From positions 25,252-89,251 of the forward strand of contig JAJYBI010000011.1 in NCBI GenBank assembly GCA_021779095.1: a stretch of DNA of 64,000 nt, given 5' to 3'. The translations under genes were made by a program, and so were the position numbers. This DNA is from Deltaproteobacteria bacterium. GTDB lineage: Bacteria; Desulfobacterota; Desulfuromonadia; Geobacterales; JAJYBI01. The notes beneath the pieces were generated by a model. That model was not told where the DNA came from. It made no database searches and saw only the letters and a list, made by a program, of their open reading frames with translations. Positions 51,309 to 60,767 of this stretch are shown here, piece after piece (the first letter of the stretch is position 1; the number at the start of each line of letters is the position of its first letter).

Positions 51309-52874
51309 TTATGATTCGGATGCTGGTAGTTCATGAACACCGTCAAGAACGGATCGTATCTTGCCGAGCAGTGCGCCCTGCATGAACGGTTTCGGGATGA
51401 ACGATACGCCGTCACCCAAAAGGGAATCCACCCCCAGCGACTTATCAGCATGGCCCGACATGAACAGGACCTTCAGGTCCGGCTTCAGTTCCCTGAGTTT
51501 TACGGCCAGCTTCGGGCCGCTGAGAAACGGCATGACCACGTCGGATAACAAGAGGTCGATCCGGTCGCGGTGCCGGTTGAAGACCGATATCGCCTCGGTA
51601 GGGCTGTTGCTCGGCAGCACGGTGAATCCCTGGGAGTTGAGGGTATAGACGATCAGATTGAGGACCTCGGTCTCGTCCTCGACGACCAGGATCGTTTCCG
51701 TATTGTCACGGGTCTTTTCAAAGACCTGGACGATGGAAGGTTCCCGGACGACGGAAATGCACGGGAAGAAGATGCGGAAGGTGGCCCCCTTGTCCGGTTC
51801 ACTCAGCACCTGGATATAGCCGCCGCTCTGTTTGACGACGCCGTAGACCGTGGCGAGGCCGAGACCGGTCCCCTGGTTGTGCTGTTTGGTGGTGAAGAAC
51901 GGTTCGAACAGCCGCTTGCGCACCTCTTCCGTCATGCCGATTCCGTTGTCGCTCACGGAGAGCATGATGTAGTGGCCTGCGACCGAACCCTCGTTCTCCT
52001 TCACGAACTGTTCGTCCAGTACTGCCGGCGCCGTCTCGATGGTGATGGTGCCGCCGTCGTTGAGGGCATCCCGGGCGTTCACCAGCAGGTTCATCAGGAT
52101 CTGGTCCATCTGCCCGGGGTCTGCCTTGATCATGCCGATATGGTCGGTCAGCTTGTATTCGATCTGGATATCCTCGCCGATGAGGCGCCGGACCATGGCG
52201 TGGAGTCCGCGCACCTGGGCGTTGATGTCCAGGATCTTCGGTTCCAGCACCTGCCGGCGGCTGAACGCAAGGATCTGTCTGGTCAGTTCGGCGGCGCGCT
52301 CGCCGGCACGGTAGATCTGTTCCACCTCCCGATGGTGGCGCGTGCCGGGGGTGAGCTCCTGCAACAGCATGGAGCTGTAGCCGTTGATGATGGTGAGGAT
52401 GTTGTTGAAATCGTGGGCGATACCGCCGGCAAACTTGCCGATCGCCTCCATCTTTTGGGCATGCTGCAACTGGTCGATCGCCTTGCGCCGCTCCTGGCGG
52501 CTGGCTGCCTCTACCAGCTCCCGCTGGATCGCCGGCACGAGACGGGCGAGGTTGGACTTGGTCAGGCAGTCGTGCGCGCCGGCACGCATCGCCTCGACGG
52601 CCACATCCTCCGTCATCTTGCCGGTGATGACGATAAAGGGGAGATCGAGCTCCCGTCCCTTGACGACCCGGATCGCCTCGATGCCGCCGAAACCCGGCAT
52701 GCACAGGTCCGCCAGGGCGATATCCCATTTCTTCCGCGCAAGGGCGTCCAAAAGCCCTTCGCGGCTGTCCACCCGTTCCGACTCGGTATTGAACTGTTTT
52801 TCCACCTCGCGCAGAAGCAGGAACGCGTCGTCGGGGGAATCGTCGATGACAAGTATCCTCAGGAGAGGTTTCAT
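51309..52874 (-). CDS. Soluble hybrid histidine kinase (receiver-kinase-receiver)
   Basis: A 521-residue cytoplasmic protein. The N-terminal receiver begins [20 protein letters not shown], with the phospho-Asp in [12 protein letters not shown]. The His-box is [20 protein letters not shown], the type found in many hybrid kinases. The ATPase domain has [19 protein letters not shown] and [18 protein letters not shown]. The C-terminal receiver has Asp in [13 protein letters not shown] and Lys in FIPKPFMQ. There is no membrane segment or PAS domain, so the input is probably phosphotransfer or the first receiver itself. The HD-GYP response regulator follows after 10 nt. Together they form a c-di-GMP-linked phosphorelay. 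Confidence 0.92.
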   Translation of the reverse strand: MKPLLRILVIDDSPDDAFLLLREVEKQFNTESERVDSREGLLDALARKKWDIALADLCMPGFGGIEAIRVVKGRELDLPFIVITGKMTEDVAVEAMRAGAHDCLTKSNLARLVPAIQRELVEAASRQERRKAIDQLQHAQKMEAIGKFAGGIAHDFNNILTIINGYSSMLLQELTPGTRHHREVEQIYRAGERAAELTRQILAFSRRQVLEPKILDINAQVRGLHAMVRRLIGEDIQIEYKLTDHIGMIKADPGQMDQILMNLLVNARDALNDGGTITIETAPAVLDEQFVKENEGSVAGHYIMLSVSDNGIGMTEEVRKRLFEPFFTTKQHNQGTGLGLATVYGVVKQSGGYIQVLSEPDKGATFRIFFPCISVVREPSIVQVFEKTRDNTETILVVEDETEVLNLIVYTLNSQGFTVLPSNSPTEAISVFNRHRDRIDLLLSDVVMPFLSGPKLAVKLRELKPDLKVLFMSGHADKSLGVDSLLGDGVSFIPKPFMQGALLGKIRSVLDGVHELPASES

Positions 52875-53011
52875 CGTAGCTCCTCGGGAAAGAGGTTAAC
52901 TGCCCTTCTGTCATTAATATCGACGGACGGGACAAATTCTTTAACCGGAATCAATCTGTGAATGCATATTTTCGTCCAGTTGGCCGACCGGGATGGGGAA
53001 TCATACGAAAA

Positions 53012-53038
53012 AAAGGCGGGAGAATGCCCCCCGCCTTT
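53012..53038 (-). terminator. Intrinsic terminator after htpG
   Basis: Read on the minus strand, AAAGGCGGG and CCCGCCTTT form a 9-bp stem with a 9-nt loop, followed by a run of T's (the A-run at 53008-53014 on the plus strand). It lies 24 bp past the htpG stop. Confidence 0.85.
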
Positions 53039-53061
53039 GCCCTGCCGCAATCCATGGATAA

Positions 53062-54996
53062 CTACAGTTTTTCCGACGCGGCCACCATCAGCTCGGAGAC
53101 GAGCCGGGTGAAACGCAAGGGGTCGCGCACCGGCGACCCTTCCGTCATGAGCGCCTGGTCGTACAGCAGTTCGCAGTAGTCGGCCAGACGCGGGTCGCTG
53201 CCGTCCTTGCCGAACATGCCGGACAGGACCCGCATGAGCGGATGGTCGGGATTCAGCTCCAGGATACGCTTCGATTCGGGCACGTCCTGGTTCATGGCCT
53301 TCAGTATCCGCTCCATGTTGGCGTTCATGCCGTACTCGTCGGCGACGAGGCAGCAGGCGCTGTCCGTGAGCCGGCCGGAGAGGCGGACCTCCTTCACCCG
53401 GTCGTCCAGCTTCTCCTTGATGAAGCCGAGCAGGTCGCCGTACTGCCTGGTCGCCTCCTCCTTCTTGGCCTCCTTCTCCTTCTTCTCCCCTTCGCTGTCC
53501 AGCTCCAGGTCGCCCCGGTCCACCGCCTTCAGCTTCCTGCCGTCGTACTCGGTGAGAGACTGGACCACCCACTCATCCACCGGGTCGATGAGGAACAGCA
53601 CCTCGTACCCCTTCTTGCGGAAGATCTCCAGGTGGGGGGAGTTTTCCACCGCCGTCCTGCTGATCCCGGTGATGAAGTATATCTCCTTCTGCTCCTCGGG
53701 CATCCGGTCCACGTACTCCCTGAGTGAAACGAATTTCCCCGTCTCCGTGGCGGAGCTTTCGAACAGGACCAGCTCCTGCAGCTTCTCCTTGTTGGCGAAG
53801 TCGAAATGGAGCCCCTCCTTCAGCACCGGACCGAACTCGGTGTAGAACGTCAGGTAGTCCTCGGCCGCCTTCTCCTTCATCTCCGTCAGACTGGAGAGGA
53901 TCTTGACCACCAGGTTCTTCTCGATCCGCTTGATCTGCACGTCCTCCTGCAGTATCTCGCGGGAGACGTTCAGCGGCAGGTCGCTGGAGTCCACCACCCC
54001 CTTCATGAACCTGAGGTAGTCGGGCAAAAGCGCCTCGCAGTTGTCCGTGATGAAGACCCTTTTTACGTACAGGTGGACCCCTTTCTTCTGGTCGCGCATG
54101 AAGAGGTCGAACGGCTTGTGGGCCGGTATGTACAGGAGTGCCTTGAACTCGCTCGTCCCCTCGGCGGAATAGTGGATGGTGCGGAACGGCTTCTCGAAAT
54201 CGTGGGAGATATGCTTGTAGAACTCCTCGTACTCCTCTTCGGAGATCTCGCTCTTGGGACGGGTCCAGATCGCCTTCATGGAGTTGAGGGTCTCCTCCGT
54301 GGTCTTCTCGATGGTGCCGCCCCCCTCGATCACCTCACCGTCGACCCCCTTCGCCGGCTCCTCGCGGGTGATGTCCATCACGACGGGGTACTGCACGTAG
54401 TCGGAGTATTTCTTCACGATGGAGCGGATCTTCCACTCGTCCAGATACTCCTTCATCTCCTCCTTCAGGTGCAGGACGATCTCCGTGCCGCGGCTCTCCT
54501 TGTCGCAGTCCTCGATGGTGTAGGTGCCGTCGCCGGTGGATTCCCAGCGGCAACCGGCCCCACCTGCGCGGCGCGTTGTAAGGGTCACCCGGTCCGCCAC
54601 CATGAACGAGGCGTAGAAGCCGACGCCGAACTGGCCGATCAGCTCCGGGTTATTCAGCTGCTGTTTCTCCTTCAGGCTCTCCATGAACGCCCGGGTGCCG
54701 GAGCGGGCGATGGTGCCGATGTTCTCCTCCACCTCGGCCCGGGTCATGCCGATGCCGTTGTCCCGAATCGTCAGGGTGCCGGCGTTCTTGTCCGGAACCA
54801 GCTTGATCTTCCAGTCGGCGTTTCCCTCCAGGATCGCCTCGTTGGAATGGGACTCGAACCGCGCCTTGTCGATGGCGTCGGATGCGTTGGAGATGAGTTC
54901 CCTTAGGTAAATGTCGCGGTTGGAGTAGAGGGAATGGATCACCAGATCCAGCAGTTGCTGTACTTCGGTCTCGAAGTTCTTCGTCGTTTTGCTCAT
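53062..54996 (-). CDS. htpG: Molecular chaperone HtpG (Hsp90)
   Basis: A 644-residue chaperone (E. coli 624). The ATG at 54996 has AAGGAGAA upstream and starts [20 protein letters not shown], the family start. GHKL ATPase motifs are visible: [19 protein letters not shown] (N-box), [20 protein letters not shown] and [19 protein letters not shown]. The middle domain has [20 protein letters not shown] with the catalytic Arg. The middle-to-C-terminal linker has a charged run ([18 protein letters not shown]), slightly longer than in E. coli. It acts in protein quality control. A strong stem-loop lies between its promoter and wrbA. Confidence 0.96.
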   Translation of the reverse strand: MSKTTKNFETEVQQLLDLVIHSLYSNRDIYLRELISNASDAIDKARFESHSNEAILEGNADWKIKLVPDKNAGTLTIRDNGIGMTRAEVEENIGTIARSGTRAFMESLKEKQQLNNPELIGQFGVGFYASFMVADRVTLTTRRAGGAGCRWESTGDGTYTIEDCDKESRGTEIVLHLKEEMKEYLDEWKIRSIVKKYSDYVQYPVVMDITREEPAKGVDGEVIEGGGTIEKTTEETLNSMKAIWTRPKSEISEEEYEEFYKHISHDFEKPFRTIHYSAEGTSEFKALLYIPAHKPFDLFMRDQKKGVHLYVKRVFITDNCEALLPDYLRFMKGVVDSSDLPLNVSREILQEDVQIKRIEKNLVVKILSSLTEMKEKAAEDYLTFYTEFGPVLKEGLHFDFANKEKLQELVLFESSATETGKFVSLREYVDRMPEEQKEIYFITGISRTAVENSPHLEIFRKKGYEVLFLIDPVDEWVVQSLTEYDGRKLKAVDRGDLELDSEGEKKEKEAKKEEATRQYGDLLGFIKEKLDDRVKEVRLSGRLTDSACCLVADEYGMNANMERILKAMNQDVPESKRILELNPDHPLMRVLSGMFGKDGSDPRLADYCELLYDQALMTEGSPVRDPLRFTRLVSELMVAASEKL

Positions 54997-55044
54997 GTGC
55001 CGTCGTTCTCCTTGTGGAATGCGGGTCGCCCCGGATGAGTGAAC

Positions 55045-55073
55045 AACATAAACATTGGCCGGGAGATTTTCAA
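55045..55073 (-). promoter_or_regulatory. Putative htpG promoter
   Basis: On the minus strand TTGAAA and TATGTT are separated by 17 bp, about 50 bp before the htpG start. The -35 is preceded by C (CTTGAAA), which also fits the heat-shock sigma-32 -35 box, but no CCCCAT-like -10 follows at the right distance. Confidence 0.45.
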
Positions 55074-55167
55074 GAGGGGAGACGGGAAAAATGTCGACGT
55101 GCCGGACGGCAGGCAGCGGAGTATGTATGCCGGTAAAGAAGTAAGTATGTGCGGCAAACATGAAAGT

Positions 55168-55212
55168 AACCGCCGTGCCGCGGCTGAAGCGGGGCTACGC
55201 GGCACGGCGGTT
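55168..55212 (-). terminator. Strong stem-loop after wrbA
   Basis: Fifteen-base perfect arms (AACCGCCGTGCCGCG and its complement) enclose a 15-nt loop, 24 bp past the wrbA stop. On the minus strand a short T-containing stretch follows. It probably terminates wrbA and insulates the htpG promoter. Confidence 0.6.
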
Positions 55213-55235
55213 CCTACAGCGGACTCTCTAAGGCG

Positions 55236-55847
55236 TCAGCGGGTCAGCTTCGCGGCGATCTCCGCTACGTATTTGCCCTGGAACCGGGCGCCGGCCAGTT
55301 CGTTCTCCGTCGGCAGCCGTTCCCCCTTGGTCCCCGCAATCGTGGAGGCGCCGTAGGGGGAACAGCCGGTGATCTCGCCGTTGTCCATCTGGCCTGCAAA
55401 GGCGTAAGGAAGGCCGGCGACGATCATACCTTGGTGGAGCAGGGTGATGTGGAAGGAGAGGATAGTCGATTCCTGGCCGCCGTGCTGGGTGGCGGAACTG
55501 GTGAACACGCTTCCCACCTTGCCCACCAGCGCGCCTTTCATCCAGAGCTGGCCGGTGGTGTCCAGGAACTGGCGCATCTGGCCGCACATGTTGCCGAACC
55601 GGGTCGGGGTGCCGAAGATGATGGCGTCCGACGCCGCCAGTTCGTCCACCGTGCAGACCGGGATATGTGACATCGACTGTATGGAGTCGGTGGCCCCCAT
55701 CTTCTCCAGAACCTCCGGAGATAGGGTCTCCGGCACCCGGCGTAGCGTCACCTCGGCACCGGCAACCGACGACGCCCCCTCGGCGATCGCCTGGGCGAGC
55801 CGGTTGACGTGACCGTACATGGAATAAAAAACGACAAGAATCTTCAT
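55236..55847 (-). CDS. wrbA: NAD(P)H:quinone oxidoreductase WrbA
   Basis: A 203-residue flavodoxin-like protein (E. coli 198). The ATG at 55847 has GGAGGTCC upstream and starts [20 protein letters not shown], the FMN-binding loop. [20 protein letters not shown] and [20 protein letters not shown] are WrbA landmarks, and LPYAFAGQ and [12 protein letters not shown] complete it. WrbA reduces quinones by two electrons and protects against redox cycling. It stands alone on the minus strand next to htpG, a stress-response neighbour. Confidence 0.94.
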   Translation of the reverse strand: MKILVVFYSMYGHVNRLAQAIAEGASSVAGAEVTLRRVPETLSPEVLEKMGATDSIQSMSHIPVCTVDELAASDAIIFGTPTRFGNMCGQMRQFLDTTGQLWMKGALVGKVGSVFTSSATQHGGQESTILSFHITLLHQGMIVAGLPYAFAGQMDNGEITGCSPYGASTIAGTKGERLPTENELAGARFQGKYVAEIAAKLTR

Positions 55848-56046
55848 GGTGGACCTCCGTCTGGTATAGTTATCGTGCCTGTACCCAGTATAGCACCCGA
55901 CCGGAGTGGTACAATTGAGCGGGACCGGATATTCAATGCGTACTGGCCGTTTTGATGGAGCTGTCGATAGATGTAATGGCGGTAGCAACGGTCGTGAGTT
56001 CTCTTGAAGATTAAAACGCGATTCATGAGTGTAAACGGGCTAGGAG

Positions 56047-56175
56047 ATGGCGGCCATCTGTGATAATATCCCCGTTTGCTCCGAGCCGGGAAAGTTCTAT
56101 GATGAGCCGTACGATCTACCGTTACGCGGGCTTTTCCGGATGGTCGGACGGCTGAACATGCCAGACAGGAAGTGA
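56047..56175 (+). CDS. Possible small protein upstream of 56178
   Basis: A 42-codon frame (MAAICDNIPVCSEPGKFYDE ... NMPDRK) ends 2 nt before the next start, an arrangement that would allow translational coupling. AGGAG directly abuts the ATG, which is too close for a normal ribosome-binding site, and no family is recognised. It may be a leader peptide or chance. Confidence 0.25.
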   Translation: MAAICDNIPVCSEPGKFYDEPYDLPLRGLFRMVGRLNMPDRK

Positions 56176-56177
56176 AT

Positions 56178-56477
56178 GTGACACCAATTGAGCAGTACGA
56201 AAGATTAATCGAAGTAGCCGGTTCGGACGACATTGTCATGGATCATCTGGAGCGGTTTGTGGATGCCTGCCAGAACCATTATGCCAACGTGGTTCTGAGC
56301 AAGGACGAGAGCGATTCACAGGGTGAAGTCATGTCCTGCCTCTACAATCTGAACCGGAAGATCATGGCATCTCACGGTGAGGAGTTCCCCAGCGGACTCT
56401 TTGCCGGGACACCCGAAGAGGTATACGAGTGGGCGGGGCTCCTGCTGAACGAGCTGTTCTATCGCCGGGGGGCGTGA
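56178..56477 (+). CDS. Small helical protein of unknown function
   Basis: A 99-residue soluble protein. Two GTG codons are possible (56172 and 56178); AGGAA lies 7 nt before 56178, which favours it. The sequence is alpha-helical and acidic (EQYERLIEVAGSDDIVMDHL, ALVSKDES-type loop, then GTPEEVYEWAGLLLNELFYR), with two Cys. No catalytic motif or known family was recognised. It is the last chromosomal gene before ssrA. Confidence 0.65.
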   Translation: MTPIEQYERLIEVAGSDDIVMDHLERFVDACQNHYANVVLSKDESDSQGEVMSCLYNLNRKIMASHGEEFPSGLFAGTPEEVYEWAGLLLNELFYRRGA

Positions 56478-56490
56478 CTTCGCGTGGAGG

Positions 56491-56519
56491 TTGTGCAATT
56501 TCCGGCAAATTGCTATAGT
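56491..56519 (+). promoter_or_regulatory. ssrA promoter with an overlapping dyad
   Basis: TTGTGC (56491-56496) and TATAGT (56514-56519) are separated by 17 bp, 37 bp before the mature tmRNA 5' end, leaving room for a short processed leader. A perfect dyad GCAATTT-CCGGC-AAATTGC spans 56495-56513, inside the promoter. Confidence 0.6.
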
Positions 56520-56555
56520 AAACACGAACAAAGGTGTAGTGAACGCACAACACAG

Positions 56556-56908
56556 GGGGGTGTCCAGGTTTCGACGGGGATAGGAAACAAAGGTTGCATG
56601 CCGAGGTCCGGGTGGCTCGTAAAACAATCCGGGGCGAAATAGACGCCGACAACTATAACTACGCTGTAGCAGCTTAATAACCTGCTACCGATTTACCTGC
56701 CTTCTCCCGTGGGGGAGGATAAATCGTCATTTCAGCGGGATAGCCGAAGAGAGAGTCCGCGTATCCGAGGCGAAGCTATAGCGGAATCGCTTCCCGAACA
56801 TCCCGGCCAGTGGAGTTTCGGGGGGCAAGATCAAATACTGGTATAAGCATGTAGACGCCTTCTGCGTATGATCTTCGGACGCGGGTTCGATTCCCGCCAC
56901 CTCCACCA
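56556..56908 (+). ncRNA. ssrA: tmRNA (SsrA)
   Basis: The 353-nt RNA rescues stalled ribosomes. The 5' end GGGGGTG pairs with CACCTCC near the 3' end to form the acceptor stem, ending in encoded CCA (56906-56908). TTTCGACGGGG and the T-arm GGTTCGATTCC are characteristic. The tag frame begins with the resume codon GCC at 56645 and reads ADNYNYAVAA before tandem TAA stops (56675-56680); the AVAA end is a proteolysis signal. A P4-type integrase starts 182 bp downstream, so the 3' end also serves as an integration site. Confidence 0.96.
56883..56908 (+). other. Inferred left attachment site (attL) in the ssrA 3' end
   Basis: The T-arm and acceptor end of ssrA, including CCA, is the usual target of P4-type integrases, and one is encoded just downstream. 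The exact core cannot be set without the right-hand copy, which was not found in this window. The site is inferred from gene order and family behaviour. Confidence 0.55.
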
Positions 56909-56942
56909 ATTGACAATCCGGCAAGGTCCGGATAGGTACAAG

Positions 56943-56968
56943 AAGCCCTGAGAAATCAGGGCTTTTTT
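56943..56968 (+). terminator. Intrinsic terminator of ssrA
   Basis: AAGCCCTGA and TCAGGGCTT form a 9-bp stem with a GAAA tetraloop, followed by a T-run (56963-56968), 34 nt after the CCA end. Confidence 0.93.
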
Positions 56969-57089
56969 GTTTGCAATTGTCCGATAGTGTGCTATAGGGA
57001 TTGCCAGAATCCAAACTTTATGGGGGCTGTTTGGGTACTGAAAGGCCCCCAACGAAAGCTTGACGCCCCCAAAAATGGAGGAAGCCCCC

Positions 57090-58322
57090 ATGCCTAAACG
57101 GATAGTGCCTCTTACGGACATGAAGGTAAAGAACGCGAAGCCCGGCGCGAATGATCAAAAACTCTTTGACGGTGGCGGGCTGTATCTCCAGGTGACCCCT
57201 TCGGGCGGGAAGCTCTGGCAGTTTAAGTACAGGTTCGAGGGTAAGGAAAAGAAACTGGCGTTCGGATCGTACCCGGAGGTTTCGCTTGCTGATGCCAGGG
57301 AGAAACGGGATGCAGCCCGGAAGCTGGTCGCGTCCAGCGTTGATCCAGGCGAAGTACGGAAGGCTCAGAAGGCGGTCCGTGCCAGCGCGAACGAAAACAG
57401 TTTTGAAGTTGTGGCCCGAGAGTGGCACTCCCGGTTTCTCTCCACCTGGACGCCGGGCCATGCCGCAACGATCATGACCCGGCTGGAACGCGACGTGTTC
57501 CCGTGGCTGGGAGCTCGTCCCGTCGATTCGATCCGGCCGGTTGAACTGCTTGAGTCGCTGCGGCGTGTAGAGAGCCGTGGAGCCCTGGAGACGGCGCACC
57601 GGATCAGGACGGTATGCGGGCAGGTGTTCCGGTACGCCGTGGCGACAGGGCGGGCAGAGCGCGATATTTCGGCGGATCTCCGAGGGGCATTACCACCTGT
57701 TGCCGAAAAGCATCACGCGGCCATTACCGAACCGGTGAAGATTGCAGGGCTCCTGCGGTCGATTGATGGATACCAGGGCTCTTTCGTCGTGAAGTGTGCC
57801 ATGCAGTTGGCTCCCCTGTTCTTTGTCAGGCCCGGAGAGTTGAGGGCGGCCGAATGGTCTGAATTCGACCTTGAAGGGGGAGAATGGAACATCCCCGCCG
57901 AGCGGATGAAGATGAAACAGGCGCACTTGGTACCGCTGTCGCGGCAGTCGCTTGATATACTGCGGGAACTGCAGAAGTTGACGAGCGGCAGTCGGTATGT
58001 GTTCCCCTCTGGCAGGTCCTATCACCGCTGCCTGAGCAACAATGCCGTGAATGCAGCCCTGCGGCGTATGGGGTATGACAAGGACGAAATGACCGGTCAT
58101 GGTTTTCGTGCCATGGCGCGGACGATCCTTGACGAGGTGTTGCAGGTCCGTCCGGATTATATCGAGCATCAACTTGCACATGCCGTAAAGGATCCGAACG
58201 GCCGGGCATACAACCGGACGGCGCACCTTGCCGAACGCCGGAGGATGATGCAGACGTGGGCGGACTACTTGGATGGATTGAAGGCGGGAGCAAAGGTGAT
58301 ACCTTTGAAACGGGCAGAGTAA
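57090..58322 (+). CDS. Tyrosine recombinase/integrase, P4 type
   Basis: A 410-residue integrase. The ATG at 57090 has GGAGGAAG upstream and starts MPKRIVPLTDMKVKNAKPGA; an earlier in-frame start has no support. The N-terminal DUF4102 domain has FDGGGLYLQVTPSGGKLWQF. The core-binding domain covers about residues 95-190. The catalytic domain shows the first Arg in RPGELRAAEWSEF, HGFRAMARTIL with His and the second Arg, and HQLAHAVKDPNGRAYNRT with the third conserved residue and the nucleophile Tyr. It inserts the island at ssrA. Its first codons follow the ssrA terminator. Confidence 0.93.
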   Translation: MPKRIVPLTDMKVKNAKPGANDQKLFDGGGLYLQVTPSGGKLWQFKYRFEGKEKKLAFGSYPEVSLADAREKRDAARKLVASSVDPGEVRKAQKAVRASANENSFEVVAREWHSRFLSTWTPGHAATIMTRLERDVFPWLGARPVDSIRPVELLESLRRVESRGALETAHRIRTVCGQVFRYAVATGRAERDISADLRGALPPVAEKHHAAITEPVKIAGLLRSIDGYQGSFVVKCAMQLAPLFFVRPGELRAAEWSEFDLEGGEWNIPAERMKMKQAHLVPLSRQSLDILRELQKLTSGSRYVFPSGRSYHRCLSNNAVNAALRRMGYDKDEMTGHGFRAMARTILDEVLQVRPDYIEHQLAHAVKDPNGRAYNRTAHLAERRRMMQTWADYLDGLKAGAKVIPLKRAE

Positions 58323-58417
58323 ACCTTAGATTCGCGGGATAGTCCGGCCAGACGACAAGCTGCCTTTCCTGGGGTGGTTTCCCGCGATAATTACCAGGGC
58401 GCTACAGGAGGCGTATT

Positions 58418-59053
58418 TTGGATCATGACACCTACAGAGCAAAAATTTTGGCTTTTGAGGAGATTTTCAAGCTGCTTGGAGAACTCAAAGAAGTTGCAAC
58501 AGACGAATTGGAGAAAAAGGAATCTCTTTCAACAAAAATCCGGTATATGCTCTCACATGAGGACACCACTATCCCTGATATAGGAGTACTCTTACCTGTC
58601 GAAAAAATCCAGAGTTTGAAAAACTTCGATATGTTTGCTGACTCAGAAACCCTCATGGCACAGGCTGAAGCAGTGAAACAGGAGATAATCGAGCTGTCCA
58701 GAGAATTTAAGTCCTATTCTTCATCAGTTATTGTTGACGGTAAACCAGGCATCTATAGGAATATCGACTATATTCGAAACCCTGACGGAAAAATAGTCGC
58801 GCCGTTTGATTATTGGGAAGACTGTCTCGAAGTCTACTTGCTGAAAATTCTCCGTAAACTCTCAAATAAGAAAATTACCGAATTATACGTTTTTAAATCT
58901 TCTGCAGCCTCGCCTGGACGACAGCGGGAAAGATTCGTTTCAGAGTGTTTAGTCGAATCTGAACGCCTAATGGAGTCCGTCAAAAATAATGCGTTCCCAC
59001 CTAAGACCTTGCCTGCTGGCAAACAACCTACCATGACAAATAAGAAGTCTTAG
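58418..59053 (+). CDS. Hypothetical island protein
   Basis: A 211-residue soluble protein starting at TTG with AGGAGG five bases upstream; no ATG lies close enough to compete. The sequence is helical with a coiled-coil-like first half (FEEIFKLLGELKEVATDELE, then a later MAQAEAVKQEIIELSREFKS). A central segment reads VIVDGKPGIYRNIDYIRNPD. Codon use and GC content are clearly lower than in the chromosomal genes to the left. No family or function was recognised. Confidence 0.7.
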   Translation: MDHDTYRAKILAFEEIFKLLGELKEVATDELEKKESLSTKIRYMLSHEDTTIPDIGVLLPVEKIQSLKNFDMFADSETLMAQAEAVKQEIIELSREFKSYSSSVIVDGKPGIYRNIDYIRNPDGKIVAPFDYWEDCLEVYLLKILRKLSNKKITELYVFKSSAASPGRQRERFVSECLVESERLMESVKNNAFPPKTLPAGKQPTMTNKKS

Positions 59054-59161
59054 GTTTGCCATGACAATCGTAAACAGCTTAAATTATCATTATTTTCTAA
59101 ACCGATAGCCTTTGATAATTTGCCCTTATTGGAAGTCATTCTACCACTAAGGAGCAACGAC

Positions 59162-59344
59162 ATGAGCGACGCACCCCGCCTGCTACGATTGAAACAAGTT
59201 CTTCAACTCGTACCCTTCTCAAAATCCCATCTTTACGATTTGGTCAAAAAAGGAACCTTCCCGCGCCCTGTGAAGCTTTCCGAACGTATCACTTGCTGGT
59301 ATGAGCGGGACATAAAGGAGTACATCGAAAAGACGGTAAATTAA
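59162..59344 (+). CDS. AlpA-family excisionase/transcription factor
   Basis: A 60-residue DNA-binding protein with AAGGAG before the ATG. The MerR-like winged helix of AlpA proteins is clear: RLLRLKQVLQLVPFSKSHLY (recognition helix), DLVKKGTFPRPVKLSERITC, then WYERDIKEYIE. AlpA-type factors activate integrase genes or act as recombination directionality factors, so it probably regulates excision of this island. Confidence 0.85.
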   Translation: MSDAPRLLRLKQVLQLVPFSKSHLYDLVKKGTFPRPVKLSERITCWYERDIKEYIEKTVN

Positions 59345-59357
59345 GGGAGGATCGGCT

Positions 59358-60038
59358 ATGGACGAGATCGTCACCCTACATCACCGCGAAGCGATCACCA
59401 CCAGCCTGAAAGTGGCGGAAGTTTTCGGTAAACGCCACAAAGATGTACTCCGAGCAATCGAGGGTGTTTCGTGTTCAGAAGGATTCACTCGGCGCAATTT
59501 TCGGCCCAGTGAATATACCGACTCGACAGGCAGAAAACTCCCTATGTACGAAATTACCCGCGACGGGTTTAGCTTTCTTGCAATGGGCTTTACCGGCAAG
59601 AACGCCGCTGTCTTCAAAGAAAAGTACATTGACGCCTTCAATCGGATGGAACAAGCCCTTCTCAATCAACAGAATCTCTCCTGGCAGCAGGCGCGGCTTG
59701 AAGGGAAAACGGTACGTCGTGAACTGACGGATGCCGTCTCAGAGTTTGTTGAATATGCCACAAACCAAGGCAGCTTGAACGCCCGCCGGTACTACCAGAA
59801 CATCACCAAAATGACATACAGTGCGCTCTTCTTGGTGAAGGAAGCATCTTCTAAACCGTTCCGCGACCTGCTTGACGGAATGCAGATCACGTTTCTGTCT
59901 ACTGCTGAGTATGTAGCCAGACAATCCCTTATTGATGGAATGAACCAAGGGCTGCCCTATCGTGACATTTACAATCTGACCAGGGAGAGAGTAACGACAT
60001 ATGCCGCAACATTACCGCGACAACGTTTGATTGCATAG
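59358..60038 (+). CDS. Rha-family phage regulatory protein
   Basis: A 226-residue protein with GGGAGG upstream. The N-terminal Rha domain has VAEVFGKRHKDVLRAIEGVS, TDSTGRKLPMYEITRDGFSF and LAMGFTGKNAAVFKEKYIDA (about residues 18-98). The rest is helical, with ALFLVKEASSKPFRDLLDGM and a C-terminal basic stretch. Rha proteins are found on temperate phages and islands and affect host gene control during phage growth. It follows the AlpA gene by 13 nt and starts a run with the winged-helix gene (8-nt gap). Confidence 0.85.
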   Translation: MDEIVTLHHREAITTSLKVAEVFGKRHKDVLRAIEGVSCSEGFTRRNFRPSEYTDSTGRKLPMYEITRDGFSFLAMGFTGKNAAVFKEKYIDAFNRMEQALLNQQNLSWQQARLEGKTVRRELTDAVSEFVEYATNQGSLNARRYYQNITKMTYSALFLVKEASSKPFRDLLDGMQITFLSTAEYVARQSLIDGMNQGLPYRDIYNLTRERVTTYAATLPRQRLIA

Positions 60039-60046
60039 GGGGGAGA

Positions 60047-60511
60047 GTGGGCCGTGAACGAAAGAATAACGATACCCTTCCTAATGGCCGGAATAAGAAG
60101 GGTGCGCCAAAATTTGAAAACTGGTTCTGTCAGATTTTTCCGATTGATTTTACTTATCCAGCGTGGCGCTCTTTGACATCTCCAACCGCCAAAGATGTTG
60201 CACATATCTGTCGAGCTAAACACGAGCACGCTGCTAGAAGCGGTAAAAAGGCTGAAGACGGGAAACCATATTTCGAGTTTACGGCTACCGAGGCAGAGAA
60301 GGTGTTCAAGATCAGCCGCCCAACATTCAACAACGCCATGGACAGTTTACTGGCAATTGGCTTTATCGAAAAGGTGCGGTATGGCGGCTTGAAGGACGGC
60401 AAGGGCATTGCTGCGCACTATCGACTCTCCGACAAATGGAAATCATGGACGCCGCCACAACGAGACAATACAAATATCATCAAGGCCCGTGCTGCTCGTA
60501 AGAATCGCTAG
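60047..60511 (+). CDS. Winged-helix protein of the island, possible replication or operator-binding factor
   Basis: A 154-residue basic protein starting at GTG within a purine-rich stretch (AGGGGGGAGAGTG). The middle has FPIDFTYPAWRSLTSPTAKD. The second half has a winged-helix pattern: FTATEAEKVFKISRPTFNNA (recognition helix), AIGFIEKVRYGGLKDGKGIA and HYRLSDKWKSW. The latter layout resembles phage and plasmid DNA-binding or replication-initiator-like proteins, but no known family was certain. Its stop is 26 bp from the first of four 18-bp dyads (60537-60659), so these are its most likely binding sites. Confidence 0.6.
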   Translation: MGRERKNNDTLPNGRNKKGAPKFENWFCQIFPIDFTYPAWRSLTSPTAKDVAHICRAKHEHAARSGKKAEDGKPYFEFTATEAEKVFKISRPTFNNAMDSLLAIGFIEKVRYGGLKDGKGIAAHYRLSDKWKSWTPPQRDNTNIIKARAARKNR

Positions 60512-60536
60512 AGAATATGGCTAGAGATATAGAAAG

Positions 60537-60659
60537 GTTTAAGACCTCTTAAACAGGAAATGTGGACGTTTCGTGTAAGGCCCCTTAAACGAAAATACCC
60601 CTGAATATCCATTTCCTGTTTAAGAATCCTTAAACGAACCTGTTTAAGAGTTCTTACCT
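60537..60659. repeat. Array of four 18-bp dyads (GTTTAAG-N4-CTTAAAC)
   Basis: Copies lie at 60537-60554, 60573-60590 (first arm GTGTAAG), 60618-60635 and 60642-60659 (second arm CTTACCT). The spacers ACCT, GCCC, AATC and AGTT differ while the arms are conserved, as expected of protein-binding sites. Start-to-start distances are 36, 45 and 24 bp. The outer flanks also form a 16-bp inverted repeat (60547-60562 with 60610-60625), which could make a large stem. Possible roles are a replication origin, an operator cluster, or a regulatory RNA. Confidence 0.85.
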
Positions 60660-60767
60660 GGGAAATTGTTTTGGGAAGGCGGGGGAATGAACGGAAACAT
60701 TCACCACGAGACATTTACAAAAAAAAGACTAGGCAAGCTAGCCGGTTTTTTCACAGGAGATATGAAA

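Noticed and set aside
51570..52961. 463-residue plus-strand open frame opposite the hybrid kinase
   Set aside because: Antisense shadow with no motif; the kinase reads through all domains on the minus strand.
53062..55073. Classical sigma-32 promoter for htpG
   Set aside because: CTTGAAA is present but no CCCCAT-like -10 at the needed distance; a sigma-70-like pair fits better.
60537..60659. CRISPR array
   Set aside because: Units are short palindromes with 6-27-bp irregular gaps; no uniform spacers and no cas genes.
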